In this document: positions 1 through 7,115 of the stretch, one piece after another
How positions within the stretch are numbered: position 1 is the stretch's first letter
How the letters are laid out: each line of letters begins with the position of its first letter
Assembly: GCA_051745395.1 (NCBI GenBank)
Contig: JBNJEA010000074.1
Coordinates: 1 to 15,248 of the forward strand
Length of the DNA stretch: 15,248 nucleotides
Source of the DNA: JBNJEA01 sp051745395
Lineage (GTDB): Bacteria; Desulfobacterota; Desulfobacteria; Desulfobacterales; Desulfosalsimonadaceae
Reading direction: 5' to 3'
Translations under genes and position numbers: made by a program
Notes under the pieces: model-generated
Told to the model about the DNA's origin: nothing
The model's input: the letters and a program-made list of their open reading frames with translations, nothing else
Database searches by the model: none

Positions 1-735
1 GTCCAGGCCGATGTGGACGAAACCAGGATCCCCGGGGCGGTGGCCAAGCGGCAGGCCGAACGCCTGCTAAAAGACCTTGACCTCCCGGCCGGCTATCAGA
101 TCCAGTTCACCGGCCAGCACGAGCACGAAGAAGAATCCAAGGCGTTTTTGTCCAAGGCGTTTGTCGTGGCGATATTTCTGATCTTTTTTATCCTGGTGAC
201 GATTTTCAACTCGGTGGGTCAGCCGATAATCATCATGACCTCGGTGGTTTTGTCGCTCGGCGGCGTCTACCTTGGACTGACCGTGATGCGCTATCCCTTC
301 GGCATCATCATGTCCGGCGTGGGCGTGATTTCTTTGGCCGGCGTGGTGGTCAACAACGCCATCGTATTAATCGACTATATCAACAAGCTGCGCGAGCGAG
401 GCTTTGAATTAAATGAAGCCATCATCTCCGCCGGGGCCACCCGGTTTCGGCCCGTGATGCTGACCGCGATTACCACTATTTTAGGCCTGATTCCCATGGT
501 TACCGGTGTATCGATTAACTTCCGCGAACTTTCCGTCTCGCTTGTCAGCGAAACCGCCCAATACTGGAAGTCCATGTCCGTGGTCGTCATCTTCGGCCTC
601 GCCCTGGCCACCGTTTTGACCCTGGTGGTGGTGCCCACCCTGTATTCCATCGTGGCCACCGCCCCGGCGTGGATGGCCGGCCGGTATGCGACGATTAAGC
701 GTTGGTACTGGAAGCCGTTTGAGCAGGTGGAGTGA
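1..735 (+). CDS. RND-family efflux transporter, C-terminal fragment (5' end outside window)
   Basis: This is the last 244 residues of a resistance-nodulation-division inner-membrane pump (AcrB/HAE1-like), which exports hydrophobic or toxic compounds using the proton gradient. The frame is open to base 1, so the gene starts outside the window; a GTG at 13 is only an internal codon. The fragment has hydrophobic segments near 155-225, 230-290, 305-380, 460-515 and 575-655, as expected for the last transmembrane helices. The typical GVVVNNAIVLID stretch of the penultimate helix group (about 340-378) and the closing LTLVVVPTLY motif are visible. A longer than usual loop (VSINFRELSVSL region) lies between the last two helices, as in many HAE1 members. 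Family assignment is secure; the substrate cannot be told. The gene is convergent with the DUF523 gene, with a repeat element between them. Confidence 0.93.
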   Translation, partial: VQADVDETRIPGAVAKRQAERLLKDLDLPAGYQIQFTGQHEHEEESKAFLSKAFVVAIFLIFFILVTIFNSVGQPIIIMTSVVLSLGGVYLGLTVMRYPFGIIMSGVGVISLAGVVVNNAIVLIDYINKLRERGFELNEAIISAGATRFRPVMLTAITTILGLIPMVTGVSINFRELSVSLVSETAQYWKSMSVVVIFGLALATVLTLVVVPTLYSIVATAPAWMAGRYATIKRWYWKPFEQVE

Positions 736-752
736 AGTGTTTTTTTAACCCG

Positions 753-1026
753 AATTTGAACCGGTTTGCCGCAGTCGATGGGGCGACCGCTTTTCGCTTT
801 TATCTTCCGGCCCTTGTTTTCTAAGGCGTATCGGGCGGGGGATTCCTGCCCCCACCCCACTCTCGCCCCTTGGCTCGACAAAGCCCAGCCATGTCAATGA
901 CGCCGGTGCCGCTCAAAACGGAGCGACTCCGATCCGGTGGGGCTTCCCCCATCCGATGCGCCTAAGAAAACGTACGGGCCTCCAGATAGAGTCGCTCAAA
1001 GCAGCCCCCCATCGCCTGCTCAGCCC
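753..1026. repeat. Dispersed repeat, family A, copy 1 (inverted relative to copy 2 at 7116-7388)
   Basis: This segment matches the reverse complement of 7116-7388 over almost its whole length. It has long imperfect terminal inverted repeats of about 70 bp (771-841 and 945-1022). Both arms carry a GCGATGGGG-type tip, an A/T-rich middle with TTTTCTAAGGCG or its complement, and a CATCGGG-like inner end. The core holds a conserved C-rich block (841-885) and a block at about 886-925 that differs completely between the two copies. No ORF with a credible protein lies inside it; long open frames crossing it are antisense shadows. It fills the gap between the convergent RND and DUF523 genes. It resembles a non-autonomous palindromic element (MITE-like), but no transposase or clear target duplication is seen. 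Confidence 0.8.
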
Positions 1027-1063
1027 CTGGCCTTAAGCGGCTTTGGACGGGATCTCCGCTTCG

Positions 1064-1106
1064 CTTCGACCCCGAGCATCGGGGACGAAGATATTGGATT
1101 TTTTAT
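1064..1106 (-). repeat. Partial copy of dispersed repeat family C, with a strong hairpin
   Basis: Bases 1064-1090 form a hairpin: a five-base and a six-base stem block separated by one mismatch, with a three-base loop. Read on the minus strand, 1075-1106 closely matches the start of the family C copy at 7387-7487 (AAAAATCCAATATC, then TCCCCGATGCT). The rest of the element is missing, so this is a fragment. It lies directly after the stop of the DUF523-DUF1722 gene and could act as its 3' hairpin, but there is no T-tract on that strand, so a terminator role is not claimed. Confidence 0.6.
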
Positions 1107-1113
1107 GAAGCCG

Positions 1114-2064
1114 TTAACTGTAAGTCCGCAGTTTCAGCTCAATGGGATGCGGATTCAGGTACGTCTGCTGCCGCAGGTAGGGCTGATCGTATTTTCTCGC
1201 ATAATGATTAATAAGGGTCATGGGCACGAGCAACGGCACGTAGCCGGAACGGAACTGTTCGATGATTTCGAGCAGTTCCGCTTTTTCGTCCGCGGTCAAC
1301 TGCTTTTTAAAGTAACCCATGATGTGGTGGAGCACGTTGATGTGTTTTTTGACGGTGGGCTGAAGGCGCATGGCCTCCACCAGCTTTTCTTCATACTGCC
1401 GGTAGAAGGCATCGGCACCCATCTGCTTGGCGCTGCCCACGAGCTTGCCCATCATACGGGCTTTTTCCGGGCTGTGGGCCATGAGCAGCAGCTTGTTCCG
1501 GCTATGGAAATCCACCACGGGGCCGATGCCGGGCTTTTGGACCACGGTATCGCGCCAGCGTTTGAGCGTGAAAATCAGTTCGATAAAGTTTTCGCGCAGG
1601 CGCGGATCATGAAGGCGGCCTTCCTCCTCGACCGGGATGAGCGGAAAATGCCGGATAAATTCACGGGCGAACAGGCCCACCCCCTTTTTTTCCGGCATCC
1701 CTTTGGCGTTGTAGACCTTCACGCGGGTCAGGCCGCTGCTGGGCGAATCCTTTTTAAATATAAAGCCGCACAGGTTTTCCTTTTCCAGTTGCCGGACCCG
1801 GTTTTCGGCCCACTGGCGCATCTGCTCGGTGTGATCGATTTTGCTTTTCGTCGTCACAAGCCGGGGATTGTCTGCGTCGCCTTCGAGCCGCATGGTTTCG
1901 CGGGGGATGCCGAAGCCGGCTTCGACTTCCGGGCACACGGGCACGAACTCGACAAATTGGCCGAGGGTGTCTTTTAAAAAATGATCCAGCTTGTGCCCGC
2001 CGTTCCAGCGGACGTTTTCCCCGAGCAGGCAGGAACTGACGCCAAGGCGGATGGGGTCTGGCAT
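1114..2064 (-). CDS. DUF523-DUF1722 protein (YbgA-like; thiouracil-desulfurase-type domain plus YbgA domain)
   Basis: A 316-residue protein with two domains. Residues 1-150 are DUF523, the family that includes the iron-sulfur thiouracil desulfurase TudS; residues about 185-310 are DUF1722 (YbgA). DUF523 signatures seen are the SSCLLGENVRWNGG loop (Cys12), VCPEVEAGFGIPR (Cys44) and KDSPSSG (107-111). In single-domain DUF523 proteins the last motif is usually SPSCG, giving the third cluster cysteine; here that position is Ser110. DUF1722 shows the expected FHSRNKLLLMAHS and HINVLHHIMGYFKKQL stretches. AAGGAG precedes the ATG at 2064 by a good distance. Only 12 bases separate it from the upstream hydrolase-OsmC gene, so the two form an operon. 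Family membership is firm; the reaction is inferred from the family and doubtful if the cluster ligand is truly absent. Confidence 0.9.
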   Translation of the reverse strand: MPDPIRLGVSSCLLGENVRWNGGHKLDHFLKDTLGQFVEFVPVCPEVEAGFGIPRETMRLEGDADNPRLVTTKSKIDHTEQMRQWAENRVRQLEKENLCGFIFKKDSPSSGLTRVKVYNAKGMPEKKGVGLFAREFIRHFPLIPVEEEGRLHDPRLRENFIELIFTLKRWRDTVVQKPGIGPVVDFHSRNKLLLMAHSPEKARMMGKLVGSAKQMGADAFYRQYEEKLVEAMRLQPTVKKHINVLHHIMGYFKKQLTADEKAELLEIIEQFRSGYVPLLVPMTLINHYARKYDQPYLRQQTYLNPHPIELKLRTYS

Positions 2065-2076
2065 GGCAATGCTCCT

Positions 2077-3303
2077 TTATTCGTTTTCTTCCAACGTAGT
2101 ATCAATCTTGATCTCCCCGGTCAGGCTGCGATGCACCGGGCAGCGGTCGGCGATCTGGATCATGCGCTCGCGCTGGTCCGAATCGATGTCTCCGGTCAGG
2201 GATATGTTTCGTTCAATGACGTCGAGATATCCCTTCTGGGTTTCACAGTCCTCGCATTGATCGGCATGGATTTTTTTGTGGGCCAGGTTGACCCGGATGG
2301 TTTCCACCGGCCACTGTTTCCGGTCGGCATACATCCGCAGGGTGATGGCCGTGCAGGCGCCCAGTGATGCGGCCAGATAATCATAGGGGTTGGGGCCCAT
2401 GTTGTTTCCGCCGGCGGAAAGCGGTTCGTCTGCAACCAGGCTGTGGCCCCGGGCAAGGATTTCGGTTGTGTAGCCGGCCTCTGCGTTGCGGGCCACGATG
2501 CGGTGGTCTGCCGCGGCATCGTCTCTGTCGGTATGTTCTTCGATTTGGATGTATTTTTGCGCCCAGGCGGCGATCATGGTCCCGGCATATTGGGAATCGG
2601 CCGCATCGGAGATCAGGTGATCGGCCCGATCCAGGGAGATAAAGCTTTTGGGGTGCTTGGCCGCCTTGAAGATTTGTGCGGCATGATCGATGCCCACGGT
2701 GTTGTCTGTCGGCGAATGCAGGATCAGCAGCGCCCGCCGGAGTTTGGAAATGGTGCCGGTCATCTGCCGGGATTCCAGGTCGTCGATGAACTGCTTTTTG
2801 ATGCGAAACGGCCGGCCGGCCAACTGGACTTCGGCTTCGCCTTCGGTTTCAATATCCTTACGGGAGCCGGTGATGTGGTTAAGGACGTGATCGGCATTGG
2901 CGGGGGCGCCGATGACGGCCACGGCTTTGGCCGATGCAATCTGGCCGGCCGCCTGCAAGACCGCGGCACCGCCGAGGCTGTGGCCGATTAAAATCTGCGG
3001 GGCGGCAAATTCGGCTTCCAGGTAGCCGGCGGCATCCACGAGATCGCTGACATTGGTGGTGAAATTGGTGTCGGCAAAATCGCCTTCGCTTTCGCCGAGT
3101 CCCGTGAAATCAAAGCGCATCACCGCGATGCCGTGGCGGGTCAACGCCCGGTTGATGTTGTGGACCGCCTTGAGGTTCTTGTTGCAGGTAAAGCAATGGG
3201 CAAAAATGGCATAGGCCCCGGCCTTGCCGTCTATCGGCAAATCGATCCGGGCGGCCAGCTTCTGGCCGCCCCGATTGGTAAACCGGATGTGTTTGGCATT
3301 CAT
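2077..3303 (-). CDS. Bifunctional alpha/beta hydrolase - OsmC family protein
   Basis: A 408-residue natural fusion. Residues 1-255 are an alpha/beta hydrolase with nucleophile elbow GHSLGG (Ser109), a likely acid in HSPTD (Asp200) and a likely His in RADHL (His229). An oxyanion-region HCFTCNKN motif lies near 36-43. Residues about 265-405 are an OsmC/Ohr-like domain, with one redox cysteine in SLGACTA (Cys317) and the second in DRCPVHRSL (Cys388). OsmC/Ohr proteins reduce organic hydroperoxides through such a cysteine pair; the hydrolase substrate is unknown. The fused architecture is a known family of about 400 residues, so this copy is full length. The ATG at 3303 follows a GAGGG at close spacing. 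It is the first gene of an operon with the DUF523-DUF1722 gene, suggesting a joint thiol or sulfur stress role (inference). Confidence 0.94.
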   Translation of the reverse strand: MNAKHIRFTNRGGQKLAARIDLPIDGKAGAYAIFAHCFTCNKNLKAVHNINRALTRHGIAVMRFDFTGLGESEGDFADTNFTTNVSDLVDAAGYLEAEFAAPQILIGHSLGGAAVLQAAGQIASAKAVAVIGAPANADHVLNHITGSRKDIETEGEAEVQLAGRPFRIKKQFIDDLESRQMTGTISKLRRALLILHSPTDNTVGIDHAAQIFKAAKHPKSFISLDRADHLISDAADSQYAGTMIAAWAQKYIQIEEHTDRDDAAADHRIVARNAEAGYTTEILARGHSLVADEPLSAGGNNMGPNPYDYLAASLGACTAITLRMYADRKQWPVETIRVNLAHKKIHADQCEDCETQKGYLDVIERNISLTGDIDSDQRERMIQIADRCPVHRSLTGEIKIDTTLEENE

Positions 3304-3354
3304 AAAGCCCTCTATGGATATGGATAAACCGGATGTGAAGCCGATTGCCGCCGT

Positions 3355-3384
3355 AAAAAAAGCCCCGACCGCATTGTCGGGGCT
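3355..3384 (-). terminator. Rho-independent terminator after the zinc-ribbon gene
   Basis: A perfect 9-bp stem (3361-3369 with 3376-3384) and six-base loop are followed on the minus strand by a run of seven T (3355-3361 on the complement). It lies about 80 bases downstream of the zinc-ribbon stop codon and upstream of the hydrolase-OsmC start, separating the two minus-strand units. On the plus strand the tail is only TTTCTGTTT, so plus-strand activity would be weaker. Confidence 0.85.
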
Positions 3385-3466
3385 TTCTGTTTATGGCGCA
3401 TTCGGTATACGCCGGTATCCGCATTTTCGGGAGAAAAAAGTGCTGCGTTTTTTTCCGTGCTTGCGG

Positions 3467-3685
3467 CTACCGGGGTTCGCTCGCCCCGCCGGCACCTTCT
3501 ATGCTGCACTGGTTAAAATCAATTGGTTGGTTGCAGCTATCACATTTATGCGGCTTGTCGAATTCATCGGAAAAGATTTCATTTTCAGCGCCGCATTCCG
3601 GGCATTTGCATGTAAAGGCGCTTAAATTTTTAAACTGTTCAAAACCCGGGCAGTGTTGCGGGGTGGATCCGGTTTGTGTTGTCAT
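3467..3685 (-). CDS. Small zinc-ribbon protein of unknown function
   Basis: A 72-residue protein with two metal knuckles, CPEC (Cys28/Cys31) and CDSC (Cys48/Cys51), spaced like a zinc ribbon or rubredoxin-type fold. Extra cysteines are at 12, 26 and 60. Between the knuckles is an acidic EIFSDEFDKPHK stretch. There is no signal peptide or membrane segment. A strong AAGGAGG (3692-3698) sits at ideal distance from the ATG at 3685, and a clear terminator follows, so this is very likely a real gene despite its size. It is divergent from the aldehyde:ferredoxin oxidoreductase gene 227 bases away. It may bind zinc or a single iron; which one cannot be told from sequence. A link to electron transfer or metal handling for the AOR is only suggested by position. 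Confidence 0.8.
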   Translation of the reverse strand: MTTQTGSTPQHCPGFEQFKNLSAFTCKCPECGAENEIFSDEFDKPHKCDSCNQPIDFNQCSIEGAGGASEPR

Positions 3686-3813
3686 GGCAGTGCCTCCTTA
3701 TCCTCAGATGTTGGTTGGGTAATGGATGGTTTCTTTTGTCTGAAAATCTGATTATTAAAAATAATCTTGCTGGCCGATTCGTCAAGTTTGTCAATGGTAC
3801 GGATTTTAAGTGG

Positions 3814-3842
3814 TTGAACAAAATAGGACTTTTAGATATAGT
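3814..3842 (+). promoter_or_regulatory. Sigma-70-like promoter candidate for the aldehyde:ferredoxin oxidoreductase gene
   Basis: TTGAAC (3814-3819) and TATAGT (3837-3842) are separated by exactly 17 bases, a close match to the housekeeping consensus. They lie about 70 bases upstream of the ATG at 3913, in the A/T-rich divergent gap shared with the zinc-ribbon gene. No clear operator repeat was seen. Confidence 0.5.
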
Positions 3843-3912
3843 ACGACTTTCATTCCAATATACATTCAAATTTCAACTTGCATTTCAATCGAAAAACGGG
3901 AGGGGAGTTGTC

Positions 3913-5841
3913 ATGGCCACGCAGTATAAGGGGTATACCGGAAAAATCCTGGATGTCAATCTCAGCACAGGCGCCATCGGCGAATATCCGTTACGCGACA
4001 CCGATCGGGAGCGGTTTCTCGGCGGCCGGTTTTTAAGCACCAAGATCCTGTGGGACCAATTGCCCGCCGGTGTAAATCCTTTGTCCGGCGACAATATCCT
4101 GGTGGTCATGACCTCGCCTTTGACCGGCACCGGGGCCCCGTCTTCCAGCCGGTATGATATTTCCGCCAAAAGCCCGGCCACCGGCGGAATCGGCCATTCC
4201 AACAGCGGCGGGCGTTTCGGCATTCATTTAAAACGCGCCGGCTATGACGGCGTCGTGGTCCGGGGACGCGCGGAAAACCCGGTGTATATCGACATCAATG
4301 AAGACGAGGTGCAGATCGTCTCCGCCGAAGACCTCTGGGGCAAAAACACTGAAGAGACCCAGGACGCGTTGGGCAAGGGCGGTAAAATGGTCATCGGCCC
4401 GGCCGGCGAAAACCGGGTCAAGTATGCCGTTGTCGTCAGCCAGGAGCGCGTCCACGGCAGAACCGGCATGGGGGCGGTGATGGGGTCGAAAAACCTGAAG
4501 GCCGTGGTGGCCAGCGGCAAGAAAAAAATTGAGGTGGCCGAGCCGGAAAAGTTTAAAAAAGGGGTCCGCAAATGGGTGGATATGTTAAAAAAACACCCCG
4601 CCACCGGCGATTTGTCGCCCCGCTACGGCACGGCCCAGTTCGTCAACACCCTGGCGGCCAAAAACTGTCTGCCCACCCGCAATTTTGCCAAGGGGACCTT
4701 TCCCGGCGCCTATAACCTCAGCGGCGAGCGGATGGCGGCCGATTTTTTGAAGAAAAACTCGGGATGCGCCACGTGCCCGATCCGGTGCGGCCGGGTGGTG
4801 GAATACGAGGGCAAGCAGATAAAGGGGCCGGAATACGAAACCCTGTGCCTGATGGGTTCCAACCTGGAAATCGACGATATGGAAGCCATCATCAAGTGGA
4901 ACTATGAAATGGATTTGCTGGGTATCGATACCATTACCACCGGCAATACGCTCGGGTTTGCCGCGGAGTTAAACGAAAAGGGGATGTGGGACAACGGCGT
5001 TGAGTTCGGCAAAAAGGAAAATATCTCCGAATTGATCGAAAACATCGCCTATCGCAAGGGCATCGGCGACGATCTGGCCGAAGGGGTGCGCTTTCTTTCG
5101 GAAAAATACGGCGGCAGCGATTTTGCCGCCGAGGTCAAGGGACTGGAGATCGCCGGGTACTCCCCGCGGGCGGCGGTGGGCCATGCGCTCGGTTATGCCA
5201 CGGCCAACCGGGGGGCCTGCCACCTGGACGGAGGCTACGTGATCTATTTCGAGCAAAACGGCCCCATGACGCTCGATCCCCAGCATTACCGCTCCAAGCC
5301 GTCCTGGACGGTGCTGGACCAGAACCTCATGGCCGCCGTCAGCGCCGGCGGCAACTGCCTGTTTACGGCGTGGACGTTCGTGCCCAATTTCGCCTATAAA
5401 CTGCCCGGCTACAAAACCGCTTCCTGGCTGGTCTCGAAGTTTTTGACCCATACCTGGCTGATGATTTTGCTGCTGCTCAAGATCCCGCCGGCGATTTTAA
5501 AGATTCACCTGCCGGTTCTGCCGCATCCCCGGCTGATCCGGCAGGCCACCGGCATGAAGATGGATTTCGGAAAATTTCTGCTGGCCGGCGCGCGCGGCTA
5601 TAACCTGGAGCGGCTGTTTAACCTGCGCGAAGGCATTGGAAAATCCCAGGACAGGCTGGCCAAGCGGTTTACGGACGAAGAGTTAAAGCCCGGGGACCGC
5701 AAATCGAAAGTCCCCCTGGACAAGATGCTGCCCGCCTATTACAAGATCCGGGGCTGGGATGCAAACGGGATTCCCACCGCCAAAACCCTTCGGAAGCTGG
5801 ACTTGCATTTTGTGGATCGGTCCCGGCTGCAGTCGTCCTGA
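3913..5841 (+). CDS. Tungsten-type aldehyde:ferredoxin oxidoreductase
   Basis: A 642-residue cytoplasmic enzyme of the AOR family, which interconverts aldehydes and carboxylic acids with ferredoxin, using a tungsten-bis-pterin and one 4Fe-4S cluster. Cluster ligands are CATCPIRC (Cys285, Cys288, Cys292) and a distant Cys482 in GGNCLF, the same layout as characterised AORs. The pterin-binding N-terminal domain (GYTGKILDVNLS, FLGGRFLS) and the SPRAAVGHALGYATANRGACH signature are present. The ATG at 3913 follows GGGAGGGG and begins at the conserved domain edge; the open frame extends to 3676, but that part lies over the promoter region and looks non-coding. Oddity: a strongly hydrophobic stretch near residues 512-538 (WLMILLLLKIPPAIL) lies in the domain-3 region before the NLREG motif. 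The substrate is unknown; it may not be a classical aldehyde enzyme but a related AOR subfamily member. Confidence 0.93.
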   Translation: MATQYKGYTGKILDVNLSTGAIGEYPLRDTDRERFLGGRFLSTKILWDQLPAGVNPLSGDNILVVMTSPLTGTGAPSSSRYDISAKSPATGGIGHSNSGGRFGIHLKRAGYDGVVVRGRAENPVYIDINEDEVQIVSAEDLWGKNTEETQDALGKGGKMVIGPAGENRVKYAVVVSQERVHGRTGMGAVMGSKNLKAVVASGKKKIEVAEPEKFKKGVRKWVDMLKKHPATGDLSPRYGTAQFVNTLAAKNCLPTRNFAKGTFPGAYNLSGERMAADFLKKNSGCATCPIRCGRVVEYEGKQIKGPEYETLCLMGSNLEIDDMEAIIKWNYEMDLLGIDTITTGNTLGFAAELNEKGMWDNGVEFGKKENISELIENIAYRKGIGDDLAEGVRFLSEKYGGSDFAAEVKGLEIAGYSPRAAVGHALGYATANRGACHLDGGYVIYFEQNGPMTLDPQHYRSKPSWTVLDQNLMAAVSAGGNCLFTAWTFVPNFAYKLPGYKTASWLVSKFLTHTWLMILLLLKIPPAILKIHLPVLPHPRLIRQATGMKMDFGKFLLAGARGYNLERLFNLREGIGKSQDRLAKRFTDEELKPGDRKSKVPLDKMLPAYYKIRGWDANGIPTAKTLRKLDLHFVDRSRLQSS

Positions 5842-5882
5842 ATGCCGATAACGCAACGTCTCGACATGCGCCAATCCATTGC

Positions 5883-5916
5883 AAAAGCCGGCGGTCTTGG
5901 GCTGCCGGCTTTTTTT
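5883..5916 (+). terminator. Rho-independent terminator of the AOR gene
   Basis: An AAAAGCCGGC arm pairs with GCCGGCTTTT across an 11-base loop and runs into a tract of seven or more T (to 5916). It lies about 40 bases after the AOR stop codon, in the correct orientation. Confidence 0.88.
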
Positions 5917-5933
5917 GCCCTATATCTCTCCTA

Positions 5934-6099
5934 AATTTGATGGCACCGTAAAAAGTCCAATATCTGCGTTACGCGCAATTTCTCAGAATTTCACGTACAG
6001 CTAAGTACGCTGCATTCTTCGAAATTGCGCAAGCCTTGATCTTGAACTTTTTACGGCGCCACCTAAAATCAGACTTTTTACGATTCCATCAACAAATTT
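5934..6099. repeat. Dispersed palindromic repeat, family C, copy 1 (long form)
   Basis: Terminal inverted repeats of about 24 bases (5934-5957 and 6071-6099) contain AAATTT, GATGG and CGTAAAAAGTC. Inside, a second pair brings TAAAAAGTCCAATATC against TTGAACTTTTTACGG. At the centre is a hairpin of its own, with GCGCAATTTC arms and a CGTAC/GTACG tip (about 5972-6031). The outer parts match 7387-7487, but there the central hairpin is replaced by a short TCCCCGATGC module. Together with the AOR terminator and the usp leader it accounts for most of the 434-base gap 5842-6275; nothing coding is seen there. Confidence 0.75.
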
Positions 6100-6171
6100 A
6101 GGTCTCGGTTTGAAAACGCCTGGTTTTGTCTTACCTTTTTATCTGGTTCCCATGGAATTCGTAAAAAAGAA

Positions 6172-6209
6172 AAGGATGCAATATCGTTTTCAAACGAAGG
6201 GGCATCCTT
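6172..6209 (+). promoter_or_regulatory. Leader hairpin upstream of the universal stress protein gene
   Basis: AAGGATGC (6172-6179) pairs with GCATCCTT (6202-6209), enclosing a short inner inverted repeat with CGTTT and AAACG arms (about 6185-6196). It ends 66 bases before the usp ATG. It could be a 5'-leader structure or a weak attenuator, but there is no T-tract, and no confident promoter was found around it. Confidence 0.35.
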
Positions 6210-6275
6210 GGAAATAAAATGGATTGCAATAGCATCGGCAAAACATACAGCCATGAAGATAAGAAGGAGGCGGAA

Positions 6276-6734
6276 ATGGATGTCAAAAAAGTGTTGTGGC
6301 CTACGGATTTTTCGAGTCAGGCCGAGGTGGCACTGCCCTATGTGCAGTCGCTGACCCAGCAGTTTCAGGCTGAAATCCATGTGCTGCATGTCATTGAGGA
6401 CATCGCCCATCACGAAAGCTGGTACGGCGAATTCGGCAGGGATCGCATTGAAAAACTGAAAGAAAAGCTCAAGGATCGGGCCGCCGAGCGGCTGGATCAG
6501 GTCTGCCAGCGGCACCTGGAAGGCTGCCCCTTGTTTATCCGGCACGTGGCCGTAGGCGACCCGGCCAAAGAGATTCTAAATTTCATTGAGCAGGAAAATA
6601 TCGATACGGTGGTCATGGCCACGCGCGGCGGGAAAAGCAGTGATTTTTTCGGCAGCGTCGCCGAACGGGTGATCAAGAGCTCTCCGGTACCGGTCACTGC
6701 CATACCGACGGCGGGAGAGGCCCAAACAGCTTGA
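6276..6734 (+). CDS. Universal stress protein (UspA family)
   Basis: A 152-residue single-domain Usp with the typical alpha/beta fold: the first strand is VKKVLWPTDFS, the second VHV-like strand is EIHVLHVIED, and the nucleotide-loop region is MATRGGKSSDFFGSVAERVIKSSPVPV near residues 115-142. The glycines and the GS of the ATP-binding Usp pattern (G-x2-G-x9-GS type) are roughly kept, though the first part reads RGGK rather than GxxG, so ATP binding is plausible but not certain. AAGGAGG (6263-6269) fixes the start at the ATG at 6276; the frame is open further upstream to 6219 without support. It is a single gene surrounded by repeats. Usp proteins help survival under starvation and redox stress; the specific role is unknown. 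Confidence 0.93.
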   Translation: MDVKKVLWPTDFSSQAEVALPYVQSLTQQFQAEIHVLHVIEDIAHHESWYGEFGRDRIEKLKEKLKDRAAERLDQVCQRHLEGCPLFIRHVAVGDPAKEILNFIEQENIDTVVMATRGGKSSDFFGSVAERVIKSSPVPVTAIPTAGEAQTA

Positions 6735-6847
6735 TTTTAGGGAAGAGGCTGTGATTAAGATCGATGCCGCCGTCAGGGCAACAGAGTACAATTTCGTTAA
6801 AACGCAAAAAGGCACTTCCTTGGAAACCCCCTCGCGGCTTTGTCGGC

Positions 6848-7038
6848 TGGCGGTGTTGAAAAAACGGGGCTTCCTCGCTCATGAGCCTTCTGCCGGGCCG
6901 GGCATTTCCGCCGCGAAATTTCTCAAACTCGGGCATTCGCCCTCAGACAGTGAGAAATTTTAACGCGGCGAAAATGCCCGGCCTTTTTCGGCAAAACGCT
7001 CAACTTCGCTCGGAAACCCCGTTTTCTCAACACCGCCA
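6848..7038. repeat. Large palindromic element (about 190 bp)
   Basis: The outer inverted repeats at 6848-6874 and 7012-7038 are 27 bases each with about three mismatches, carrying GGCGGTGTTGA and TCAACACCGCC. A second, inner pair at about 6897-6930 and 6951-6982 has CCGGGCATTT and CGCGG blocks matched with their complements and with TTTCTCA/TGAGAAA next to the loop. The whole unit can fold into one long interrupted hairpin. No reading frame within it is convincing. It looks like a non-autonomous miniature element or a large REP-like repeat; only one copy is in the window. Confidence 0.75.
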
Positions 7039-7115
7039 GGGCAGCGCCGGACAATATCCGCAGTAAGCTGGAAAAACTACCACCTGTTTGCCCGGAAAAT
7101 TCGGGTACATCGAGG

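Noticed and set aside
937..1977. Long plus-strand open frame of 346 codons opposite the DUF523-DUF1722 gene
   Set aside because: It is the antisense shadow of a well-supported gene, runs through the family A repeat, and its translation shows no domain motifs.
3676..3912. N-terminal extension of the AOR open frame
   Set aside because: The conserved protein begins at the ATG at 3913 with a ribosome site; the upstream part covers the promoter region and overlaps the zinc-ribbon start.
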